Shown here: positions 1-5,056 of the stretch, piece after piece
Numbering within the stretch: the first letter of the stretch is position 1
Layout: the number at the start of each line of letters is the position of its first letter
Source: Candidatus Hodarchaeota archaeon
GTDB taxonomy: Archaea > Asgardarchaeota > Heimdallarchaeia > Hodarchaeales > YT1-057
Assembly: GCA_016839955.1 (NCBI GenBank)
Contig: JAEOTI010000014.1
Coordinates: 1 to 5,056, forward strand
DNA: 5,056 nt
Direction of reading: 5' to 3'
Notes under the pieces: generated by a model
Seen by the model: only the letters and a program-made list of their open reading frames with translations
The model's database searches: none
What the model was told of the DNA's origin: nothing
Position numbers and translations under genes: made by a program

Positions 1-1095
1 AAGATATGCAGGATATCCCTCTTCACCTGGCATCTCTTCCAATCGACCAGAAATCTCTCTGAGAGCTTCAGCCCATCGTGATGTGGAATCGGCCATTATT
101 GCGACATTATAACCCATATCCCTATAATACTCCGCGATTGTTATACCACTATAGATGCTCGCTTCTCTAGCAAGGATTGGCATATTGGATGTATTTGCTA
201 TCAAAACTGATCTACTCATTAGCGGATAATCTGAGTCAGTCCTCTTTAGATGTGTAAACCGTTCCAACACATCGGCCATTTCATTTCCACGCTCACCGCA
301 ACCAACATATACTATGATATCTGCGTTTATCCACACTGCAAGAGTTTGCAGAAGAACTGTTTTTCCCGTTCCAAATCCACCTGTAACTGCCATAATCCCC
401 CCCTTTGCTACAGGAAAAAAGGAATCAATGATTCGCTGACCTGATATAAGTGGAGTATCTATAGGGAGCATTGTTTTATATGGGCGTGCACGTCGAACAG
501 GCCATTTTTGCATCATAAATATTTCAATATTACCTTCAGGAGTGTTGATCTCAGCAATTGGGTCACGAACTGTATAATCACCCTCGGAATTAATTCTATT
601 CACTACTCCACTAATTCCTGGGGGAACCATGATTCTATTTTCGATGGAAGGTGTTTCTTGCACCACACCAAGTAAGTCTCCACCAGTAACCTTAGAACCC
701 ACAAGAATTTTAGGTTGAAAGAACCATTTTCTATTTCGATCAATTGCAGGGATATCTATACCTTTTTCAATCCATGGACCAACTTTATCTGCAATCAAAG
801 GCAAAGGGCGCTGAACACCATCAAGAATTTGTCCCATAAGACCAGGACCGAGTTCTACTGATAGAGGTTCTCCCATTCCAATAACTTTTTCCCCAAGTTT
901 TATTCCTTCAGTTTCTTCATAAGCTTGGATAATACTTGTATCCCCTGAGATACGAATAATTTCTCCAATTATACCCACTTCCCCTACTTTAACGAGCTCG
1001 AACATTTTTGCATTAGGTATTCCCTTTGCAGTAACAAATGAGCCAGCAATACGGGATAATACACCACTAGTAATTTCTGTCATATTTTGATTCAT
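1..1095 (-). CDS. atpA: A-type ATP synthase catalytic subunit A, N-terminal 365 codons (cut by the window edge)
   Basis: This is the nucleotide-binding catalytic subunit of the A1 head, which makes or hydrolyses ATP on the cytoplasmic face of the membrane. The gene starts at 1095 (MNQNMTEI); a second in-frame ATG at 1083 is also possible, and neither has a clear Shine-Dalgarno. The visible product holds the N-terminal beta-barrel (about residues 5-75, with [11 protein letters not shown] and DGVQRPL), the A-subunit-specific non-homologous region (about 115-200, with MVPPG) and much of the nucleotide-binding domain. The P-loop is GGFGTGKT (239-246, Lys245), followed by GCGERGNEM with the catalytic Glu at 268, [20 protein letters not shown] and [13 protein letters not shown] at the edge. 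Family members are near 580-590 residues, so roughly 220 C-terminal residues lie outside. The P-loop lacks the usual archaeal Pro and Ser, which is unusual. It begins four bases after atpF, so the two are surely co-transcribed. The family assignment is certain. Confidence 0.98.
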   Translation of the reverse strand, partial: MNQNMTEITSGVLSRIAGSFVTAKGIPNAKMFELVKVGEVGIIGEIIRISGDTSIIQAYEETEGIKLGEKVIGMGEPLSVELGPGLMGQILDGVQRPLPLIADKVGPWIEKGIDIPAIDRNRKWFFQPKILVGSKVTGGDLLGVVQETPSIENRIMVPPGISGVVNRINSEGDYTVRDPIAEINTPEGNIEIFMMQKWPVRRARPYKTMLPIDTPLISGQRIIDSFFPVAKGGIMAVTGGFGTGKTVLLQTLAVWINADIIVYVGCGERGNEMADVLERFTHLKRTDSDYPLMSRSVLIANTSNMPILAREASIYSGITIAEYYRDMGYNVAIMADSTSRWAEALREISGRLEEMPGEEGYPAYL

Positions 1096-1099
1096 ATCT

Positions 1100-1420
1100 T
1101 TATTCTGATTTAAGTTCAATACCTATTTTTCTTTTTATAAGTTCTGTAATAGTATCGGTTATAGGTTGGGAGATATCTCCAAGAGTTGGAATTGAAATAA
1201 TTATAGGAAATTCTTGTTCCTCTGTAATTTCATTAATTAGTGCTCTATTTTTGGTTGCAATGTAGTCTGTTGTTATTAGAATGGTAATTTCTGGATTTTC
1301 ACTCAGTTTTCGCAAAAGTTTCTCTGCTTCACTGGGGTTTTTAACAACGAAAGTATGCTCCAATCCCCCTAACTTGAAAAAATTTACTGTATCAACATCT
1401 GCTATTAATGCTATACTCAT
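1100..1420 (-). CDS. atpF: A-type ATP synthase subunit F (central stalk)
   Basis: Subunit F is a small Rossmann-like protein that binds subunit D in the rotating central stalk of the A1 sector and modulates ATP hydrolysis. The 106-residue product has the family length (about 100-110). It has the family pattern: an N-terminal strand with [17 protein letters not shown], then [13 protein letters not shown], the core strand [11 protein letters not shown], and a C-terminal IISIPTLG followed by a helix ([17 protein letters not shown]). The start at 1420 is fixed by an in-frame stop just upstream, and GTGAT (1426-1430 read on the minus strand) sits five bases before the ATG as a ribosome binding site. 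The 75-base gap to atpE is where subunit C normally lies in many archaeal operons. It holds no credible ORF with a start codon, only a run of eight A. Confidence 0.93.
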   Translation of the reverse strand: MSIALIADVDTVNFFKLGGLEHTFVVKNPSEAEKLLRKLSENPEITILITTDYIATKNRALINEITEEQEFPIIISIPTLGDISQPITDTITELIKRKIGIELKSE

Positions 1421-1425
1421 GGGCT

Positions 1426-1430
1426 ATCAC
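1426..1430 (-). promoter_or_regulatory. Shine-Dalgarno for atpF
   Basis: GTGAT, read on the minus strand, matches part of the archaeal Shine-Dalgarno GGAGGTGAT and ends five bases before the atpF ATG. It supports that start and independent translation initiation of atpF after the 75-base gap from atpE. Confidence 0.6.
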
Positions 1431-1495
1431 GGAATAATTTTTTTTCGATTTTATGTAATTTGATGGATAGGGAACGGGATTCTGAATTTGAAAAT

Positions 1496-2326
1496 TTATG
1501 GAAATAATATTTTAGCAATTTCAAACCGGAGTTCACTATCTTTACTACTCATTATTCCTTCAAATGTTTTATCTATAACGATATTACCTTTTCGATTTTC
1601 TAAAGAATCTATCTTTCTGTAATTATTAAGAAGATCCTTTAACACTTTAAAGTGAGATGAATCATCTATATTTGGAAGAATTTGCTTTTTAATATAAGTA
1701 TTGAGAACTTCTTTAAATTTAGTGAAAGAATCTGTCTCAGTAATGAGCTTAAGCGAGGGATTATTATTATAGAATTCTTTAGGCAAATCATCATCAGGCA
1801 TTTGAATTATAGCACCACCTATTGTATCAATATTTTTTGTGGATTTTATGATGTTGGTTTTCAACCCTGTTTCCTTTCCAATCTTCTCTGCTAACTTATC
1901 CAAGTCTAACGGAAGTGTTGAATCTCTTTTATTTAAGATTAGCTCTAAATCCGGCATACCAATAGTAATACTTCCTTCCACGATAAGATTTTCAAGAAAT
2001 TGGATATAATTCTTTTCATTTTTTACCCACGTTCGTAATTCATCCTTGACTTTATTTAGAACATCATCAATCAAAGAATTCTTTTTTTCTAGAATTACCC
2101 ATTTTACTTTACTTTCAGCAGCACCTATTTCACGTAACTTAATTATTGAAGCATCTTTTTGTGCTTTTTTATCAATTGATATTGTTAATTCCTTTGCTCT
2201 TTCCCTACCCTTTTTTCGGTGCTCTTCTATGGTGTCTTCTACTTCTTTTTTTGCATCTCGGACGATTTTCTCAGCATTTTCGTGTGCTTCAGTTAATAAC
2301 GCTTCAATTAAAACTTCGGTCGGCAT
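1496..2326 (-). CDS. atpE: A-type ATP synthase subunit E (peripheral stalk), enlarged by an internal insertion
   Basis: Subunit E pairs with subunit H to form the peripheral stalk that holds the A3B3 head static against the membrane motor. The N-terminal half (about residues 1-100) is a long charged helix (EAHENAEKIVRDAKKEVE and onward), as expected for the E/H coiled coil. The C-terminal globular domain follows (YIQFLENLIVEG at about 107-118, LELILNKRD at 127-135, IDTIGGAIIQMP at 166-177). The family's closing motif is present as IVIDKTFEGIM and SELRFEIAKILF at 249-275. The protein is 276 residues against roughly 185-205 for typical archaeal E. The excess lies between GGAIIQMP (ending at 177) and NIVIDKTFE (from 248), where relatives have only a short beta-hairpin turn. 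The start ATG shares one base with the atpH stop (TAATG) and follows GAGGG at 2336-2340, so H and E are translationally coupled. The identity is firm; the insertion is the odd part. Confidence 0.93.
   Translation of the reverse strand: MPTEVLIEALLTEAHENAEKIVRDAKKEVEDTIEEHRKKGRERAKELTISIDKKAQKDASIIKLREIGAAESKVKWVILEKKNSLIDDVLNKVKDELRTWVKNEKNYIQFLENLIVEGSITIGMPDLELILNKRDSTLPLDLDKLAEKIGKETGLKTNIIKSTKNIDTIGGAIIQMPDDDLPKEFYNNNPSLKLITETDSFTKFKEVLNTYIKKQILPNIDDSSHFKVLKDLLNNYRKIDSLENRKGNIVIDKTFEGIMSSKDSELRFEIAKILFP
1586..1798 (-). other. Insertion of about 70 codons inside atpE
   Basis: This segment encodes about residues 177-247 of subunit E. It separates the GGAII strand from the IVIDKTFE strand, which are joined by a short turn in ordinary E subunits. 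It reads as a loop (DDDLPKEFYNNNP) and two probable amphipathic helices (SFTKFKEVLNTYIKKQIL at about 200-217 and SHFKVLKDLLNNYRKI at about 224-239) linked by a PNIDD turn. It is in frame with no internal stop, and its base composition resembles the flanks, so it looks like a real domain insertion rather than an assembly error. Boundaries are judged by eye from remembered family motifs. Confidence 0.6.
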
Positions 2327-2661
2327 TATTTTTTACCCTCTTTGTTAATTAATACATCAATAACATAATTTATTGCTTTTTCATAATTTATCTTTGCATT
2401 CGATTCAAATTCTTTTGCCTGTTGCTCTGCGGTAGTCATAATTTTTGTTAATTCTTTTTCAATAGTAAGATTGATGTTATCCTTCAATTTTTCGGCTTTT
2501 TTCTCTGCTTGAGCAATTTGTGCAATAAAAGCATCTTCATTCGCATTTGCTATTTTTTGCACAAAGCTTTCCTTGATCTTTTCAGCCTCAGTAGAGGCCT
2601 TATTTATAATTTCTTTAGCTTCTTTTTGGATTTCTTTTACTCGATCCATCACTTCAATCAT
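2326..2661 (-). CDS. atpH: A-type ATP synthase subunit H (peripheral stalk)
   Basis: Subunit H is the second peripheral-stalk protein and forms a right-handed coiled coil with the N-terminal helix of subunit E. The product is 111 residues, almost wholly helical, rich in Lys, Glu and Ala, and without Pro, Cys or Trp. The pattern RVKEIQKEAKEIINKASTEAEKI is typical of AhaH-type subunits, as is the hydrophobic C-terminal stretch (INYVIDVLINKEG at about 96-108). Two starts are possible. The first is ATG at 2661, with a Shine-Dalgarno-like GGCGAT (2665-2670) only three bases away. The other is ATG at 2649, giving MDRVKEIQ, which resembles the start of many relatives. It is the first gene of the ATPase cluster here and overlaps atpE by one base. 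Sequence alone is low-complexity coiled coil; the position before subunit E makes the call secure. Confidence 0.88.
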   Translation of the reverse strand: MIEVMDRVKEIQKEAKEIINKASTEAEKIKESFVQKIANANEDAFIAQIAQAEKKAEKLKDNINLTIEKELTKIMTTAEQQAKEFESNAKINYEKAINYVIDVLINKEGKK

Positions 2662-2712
2662 AATATCGCCAATAGTGAACTTATTATACTATGAAATGAA
2701 GGGTTCTTTGAC

Positions 2713-2719
2713 ATTTAAA
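2713..2719 (-). promoter_or_regulatory. Candidate TATA box for the ATPase operon
   Basis: TTTAAAT on the minus strand, preceded by a purine-rich AGAAGAA that could serve as a BRE. A start site 25-27 bases downstream would fall near 2689 and leave a leader of about 28 bases, with room for the GGCGAT ribosome binding site of atpH. AT-rich sequence makes chance matches likely. Confidence 0.35.
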
Positions 2720-2845
2720 TTCTTCTAATAACTTAATTCTTCTACAGAATCCGTGGTAATGATCTAATTAAGATTAGCTTTTATTGTAATTTATTTGTTC
2801 GAAATTATGGAAGGGTTTATCCCCCTTTATTTCTTTAATTTAGCT

Positions 2846-2861
2846 AATAACAAGAGTTATT
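2846..2861. repeat. Perfect 6-bp inverted repeat with a 4-base loop
   Basis: AATAAC, loop AAGA, then GTTATT. It lies about 80 bases past the stop of the ZIP-like gene and 185 bases before atpH. It could be a weak hairpin at the 3' end of one transcript or in the leader of the other. It is AT-rich and lacks a following minus-strand T run, so it is not a convincing terminator. Confidence 0.3.
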
Positions 2862-2941
2862 CTCAATACACTCTGATATAAAATTGGAACAAAGAATTGA
2901 AGATAATAGATTTGAAATAGAGGATTTGACAATTAGGATTT

Positions 2942-4927
2942 TTAGTGGTGTGGTGCATCAAATAAAGAAATTACTGATTCGAAAGTTATTATTACGATTA
3001 AGAATAATAGAATGCCTAATAAGAAATAGAGAGGTCGTCCACTTTCATTTTCGGGTAACACTTCCCTTATTATCGTGTAAAGGATTACTCCTGAAATGAA
3101 TGAAAATAACAAGAATATAATAACCAATGGAACATGCATTACTGTGCTTATATAAAAGCCTATAAATACACCAATCAATGCCGCTGATGCGAATAAGATT
3201 TTAAGATAAAGTGGCTCATGATATTCTTCACTAATTTCTATACCTGGAAAAAGTTGAATATCATTAGATGTTTTTGATGTTAATGCTTTAAACATTGCAA
3301 AAACAAAAAATAAAATAGCTGTACTTAATTCGTGCATTAGAAGCTGGATAAGTATAACTCCAATCAAAAGATGATATCCAAAATTTGTGTACTTATGTAG
3401 ACTGTCTAAATGCTCATTTATACGATTTTGTATTCTCACTTTTAAATTTTGACTCTCTTCTTCAAGTTCTTCCTCACGTTGACAAAATTTATCTAATTTT
3501 GCAGCCAAATCTTGTAATGTTAATCTTTCATTCTCATCGTGAGAAATATAAAAAAATACATAATTTTCAAGGTTTTTTTCTTGTTTTACGGTTTCTACTT
3601 GTATTCTACGTAGTTCTACTAATTCAGATAATTGTTCATTAAATTCAATAACAGTAAGATGGTAATCCTTTTCATCTTTCATCAGTTTTTCAATTAATGA
3701 ATCCAAGATAATTTTCTCTTTTATTAGATATTCCTCTCTGTGCTTACTAATCTCCGTTATGGACTTTAATTTTTTAACAATATTTGTCTCTGTAAAAATG
3801 TCGTTGTAATCCTTAACGATTTTTTTCTCGAGATTATCTTCTTCTTTTACACATTTAGTTCTAATTCTGCTAATTTCTTTAAAAGCAGATAATTTGGCTA
3901 GAAGAGTAAGTTTATCATGCCCTATTTCCAATAATTCCTTCTCAAGTTTTTCTTCTCCTTCCATACATACGTCTAGTATTTTTCCCAACACTTCTAGAGC
4001 ATATATATTTTTCGATGCTCTTTTTCCTGATTTGTGAACAAATTTATCCTCAAATTTTACTTTCAAGAGGCCAATTTCATCAAGAAAGAATTTTCCTAAT
4101 AATGCATGGGTTTCTTCTAATATTTTGAGTTTTTCCAAAAATTCCTCTTTTGAAATTTTGTCTCGTTTATCTGCCATTAAACTTCTCATTAAATAGGTTA
4201 TCAAAAACTCCCCTTTATCAACATTTTCACGCTGTTTTTGACGAATATCCTTAATCTTTTCCAATTTTTTGTTTAATTTATCAAAAGATGGGCCCTTCTC
4301 ACTAAAATTCAATATGGATTTCATCAAAGAATTCTCAATTATCGTTTCTTCTTCAGTACAGATCTTTTGTATTTTACTAATCTCTCTTAATGATGATAAA
4401 ACCTTTATATAGAACTTTTTTTCAGGTTTAGAATTCAATAGCTTATACCTATATTTTTCTTCTTCCTTTATCCATATTTCTTGTATTTTATTTATTTCTT
4501 CTAAAGCAAATAATTTTTCTACTAAATTCTCCTCGATTGAATCATTATCATCGTTCTCAATTAATTTAAGAAGCAAGGATTTCTCAACACTCTTTTCTTT
4601 TTCTACAATTTCAGCTTCCTCTTTATGTAAATCCTTTAATTTTATCTGAGATTTTTGTTCGACTCTTAATAATATCAATTTTTCTGTGATATGAATTGTA
4701 CTGAATCCAATTAAAATTCCTGTAAATCTATATATCTCAAGAGGAAGTTCTTCCAAACCAGTGTTTATTTCAGGTAATAATACGATGAAAAAATATGTGA
4801 TTGTTATTCCAGCAATGAGTGATGTGTTTATTTCTCGGGTTTTATTTTCATTATATATATCTATGAGAAAAAAAACACCACCAAAAATTATACCAAGAAT
4901 TAATGGTAAAATAAGGTCTACTGCCAT
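2942..4927 (-). CDS. ZIP-family-like membrane protein with a giant helical-repeat domain in the TM3-TM4 loop
   Basis: The 661-residue product has eight predicted membrane segments in a 3+5 layout: about 4-24, 36-53 and 65-88, then about 515-531, 533-549, 572-593, 597-622 and 631-655. The flanks read like ZIP (SLC39) metal transporters. TM2 ends in VLLPEI, TM3 has IGFSTIHITEKL, and TM4 has TNFGYHLLIG where ZIPs have HNFxDGLAIG. TM5 begins MHELSTA where ZIPs have HExPxE, and TM7 has SGVILYTIIREVLPEN. Several metal ligands are replaced, so transport of zinc or iron is doubtful. Between TM3 and TM4, where ZIPs have a variable cytoplasmic loop, lies a Lys/Glu-rich helical domain of about 400 residues with about nine repeats. 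No Shine-Dalgarno precedes the ATG, so a leaderless transcript is plausible. It is co-oriented with the ATPase genes but separated by 280 bases. The ZIP relation is inferred from motifs and topology; the function is unknown. Confidence 0.65.
   Translation of the reverse strand: MAVDLILPLILGIIFGGVFFLIDIYNENKTREINTSLIAGITITYFFIVLLPEINTGLEELPLEIYRFTGILIGFSTIHITEKLILLRVEQKSQIKLKDLHKEEAEIVEKEKSVEKSLLLKLIENDDNDSIEENLVEKLFALEEINKIQEIWIKEEEKYRYKLLNSKPEKKFYIKVLSSLREISKIQKICTEEETIIENSLMKSILNFSEKGPSFDKLNKKLEKIKDIRQKQRENVDKGEFLITYLMRSLMADKRDKISKEEFLEKLKILEETHALLGKFFLDEIGLLKVKFEDKFVHKSGKRASKNIYALEVLGKILDVCMEGEEKLEKELLEIGHDKLTLLAKLSAFKEISRIRTKCVKEEDNLEKKIVKDYNDIFTETNIVKKLKSITEISKHREEYLIKEKIILDSLIEKLMKDEKDYHLTVIEFNEQLSELVELRRIQVETVKQEKNLENYVFFYISHDENERLTLQDLAAKLDKFCQREEELEEESQNLKVRIQNRINEHLDSLHKYTNFGYHLLIGVILIQLLMHELSTAILFFVFAMFKALTSKTSNDIQLFPGIEISEEYHEPLYLKILFASAALIGVFIGFYISTVMHVPLVIIFLLFSFISGVILYTIIREVLPENESGRPLYFLLGILLFLIVIITFESVISLFDAPHH
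3443..4609 (-). repeat. About nine degenerate protein repeats of roughly 42 residues
   Basis: Residues 107-495 of the ZIP-like protein repeat a pattern of the form EExxLExxLL, a variable linker, then KLxxLxEIxKIRxxxxxEE, where the final EE begins the next unit. Clear copies are LEEINKIQEIWIKEEE (142-157), LREISKIQKICTEEE (180-194), FKEISRIRTKCVKEED (349-364) and ITEISKHREEYLIKEK (390-405). The aligned anchor residues are 148, 186, 228, 276, 320, 355, 396, 442 and 484, giving spacings of 35-48 and a mean of 42. Units 4, 5 and 9 are the weakest. The likely fold is tandem helical hairpins or an extended coiled coil on the cytoplasmic side. Repeats are visible at the protein level only; the DNA copies have diverged. 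Confidence 0.6.
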
Positions 4928-4950
4928 ATTATGAGTAATTATTCATTACA

Positions 4951-4960
4951 AATTAAATTT
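4951..4960 (-). promoter_or_regulatory. Candidate TATA box for the ZIP-like gene
   Basis: AAATTTAATT on the minus strand is centred about 28 bases before the ATG at 4927. That spacing would put the transcription start at or next to the start codon, in line with a leaderless archaeal mRNA and with the lack of a ribosome binding site. The surrounding sequence is very AT-rich, so this is weak. Confidence 0.25.
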
Positions 4961-4987
4961 TTTGAATTCTTTTTATCGAAAATTACC

Positions 4988-5038
4988 TTAACTACATTGC
5001 GTAATAATCTGAATTGCGTTCAAAATAGAACTATACAT
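4988..5038 (-). CDS. Possible 16-residue small ORF upstream of the ZIP-like gene
   Basis: ATG at 5038 is preceded by AGAGGAG (5044-5050 on the minus strand) at a five-base spacing, the best ribosome binding site in the window. The frame encodes MYSSILNAIQIITQCS and stops at 4988, 60 bases before the ZIP-like gene. It could be a small protein or leader peptide, or chance. The same bases on the plus strand include an ATG at 5037 (MKTPLT, running off the edge), so the strand of any real gene here is unsettled. Confidence 0.2.
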   Translation of the reverse strand: MYSSILNAIQIITQCS

Positions 5039-5056
5039 GAAAACTCCTCTAACAAC

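Larger units (their letters stand above)
2662..2941. promoter_or_regulatory. 280-base spacer between the ZIP-like gene and the ATPase operon
   Basis: No credible gene lies here. Minus-strand reading finds two TATA-like boxes that could drive atpH: a near one at 2713-2719 and a far one, TTTTATAT, at 2876-2883. It also finds three short inverted repeats (2764-2777, 2811-2827, 2846-2861). If the far box is used, the atpH mRNA would have a leader of about 190 bases containing all three. The spacer may also end transcription of the upstream gene, but there is no long minus-strand T run to mark a terminator. Confidence 0.4.

Noticed and set aside
250..444. Plus-strand ORF of 64 codons
   Set aside because: It lies wholly antisense to the conserved P-loop region of atpA and resembles no protein I know.
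1421..1495. A relic of subunit C in the gap between atpE and atpF
   Set aside because: The 75 bases contain no ATG-started frame on the minus strand and no recognisable subunit C motif; they are too short to support a pseudogene call.
2046..2352. Two overlapping plus-strand ORFs rich in Phe, Leu and Ser
   Set aside because: Both are antisense to the Lys/Glu-rich helix of subunit E; Phe/Leu/Ser-rich shadows are what such a sequence gives on the opposite strand.
2884..3099. Plus-strand ORF of 71 codons with a TATA-like ATATAAAA just before it
   Set aside because: It overlaps the C-terminal membrane segments of the ZIP-like gene antisense, lacks an ATG start at its beginning and has no ribosome binding site.
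3385..3642. Plus-strand ORF of 85 codons
   Set aside because: It is antisense to the helical repeat domain and TM4 of the ZIP-like gene and is explained as a shadow.
2942..4927. The 661-residue protein as a divergent ATP synthase subunit I (a), which also combines coiled coil with membrane helices and lies near atpH in other archaea
   Set aside because: Subunit I has a soluble N-terminal half followed by all its membrane helices and an essential membrane Arg. This protein has three membrane segments before and five after the soluble part, shows ZIP-like motifs, and has no evident membrane-embedded Arg.

Overview
The window is an AT-rich stretch of archaeal-type DNA. All well-supported genes lie on the minus strand, so transcription runs from high to low coordinates. 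The left half is the 5' part of an A-type (archaeal/vacuolar-type, A1Ao) ATP synthase operon. In transcription order it holds subunit H (2661-2326), subunit E (2326-1496), subunit F (1420-1100) and the N-terminal 365 codons of the catalytic subunit A (1095 to the window edge). The H/E genes overlap by one base, and F/A are separated by four bases. The rotary ATPase type, the H-E-F-A gene content, the Shine-Dalgarno-like GAGGG and GTGAT sequences and the TATA-like boxes point to an archaeon. I cannot place the lineage from this window alone.

The operon departs from the common euryarchaeal order H-I-K-E-C-F-A-B-D. Subunits I (a), K (proteolipid c) and C (d) are absent from their usual places: H is fused by overlap to E, and E is followed directly by F. 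Two subunits also carry sequence oddities. Subunit E has an extra segment of about 65-70 residues just before its C-terminal motif. Subunit A has an altered P-loop (GGFGTGKT instead of the usual archaeal GPFGSGKT).

Upstream of atpH, across a 280-base spacer with candidate TATA boxes and small inverted repeats, lies a 661-codon gene (4927-2942) on the same strand. I read its product as a ZIP-family-like membrane protein: three N-terminal and five C-terminal transmembrane segments with ZIP-like motifs. The TM3-TM4 loop is replaced by a highly charged helical domain of about 400 residues, built from about nine degenerate repeats averaging 42 residues. The ZIP metal-site residues are only partly kept. 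This is the most unusual item in the window. Whether it has anything to do with the ATP synthase is open; co-orientation and proximity are the only evidence.

The right edge (4928-5056) is the upstream region of the ZIP-like gene, with a possible leaderless promoter and one 16-codon ORF that has a good ribosome binding site. I found no RNA genes, mobile elements or CRISPR arrays.
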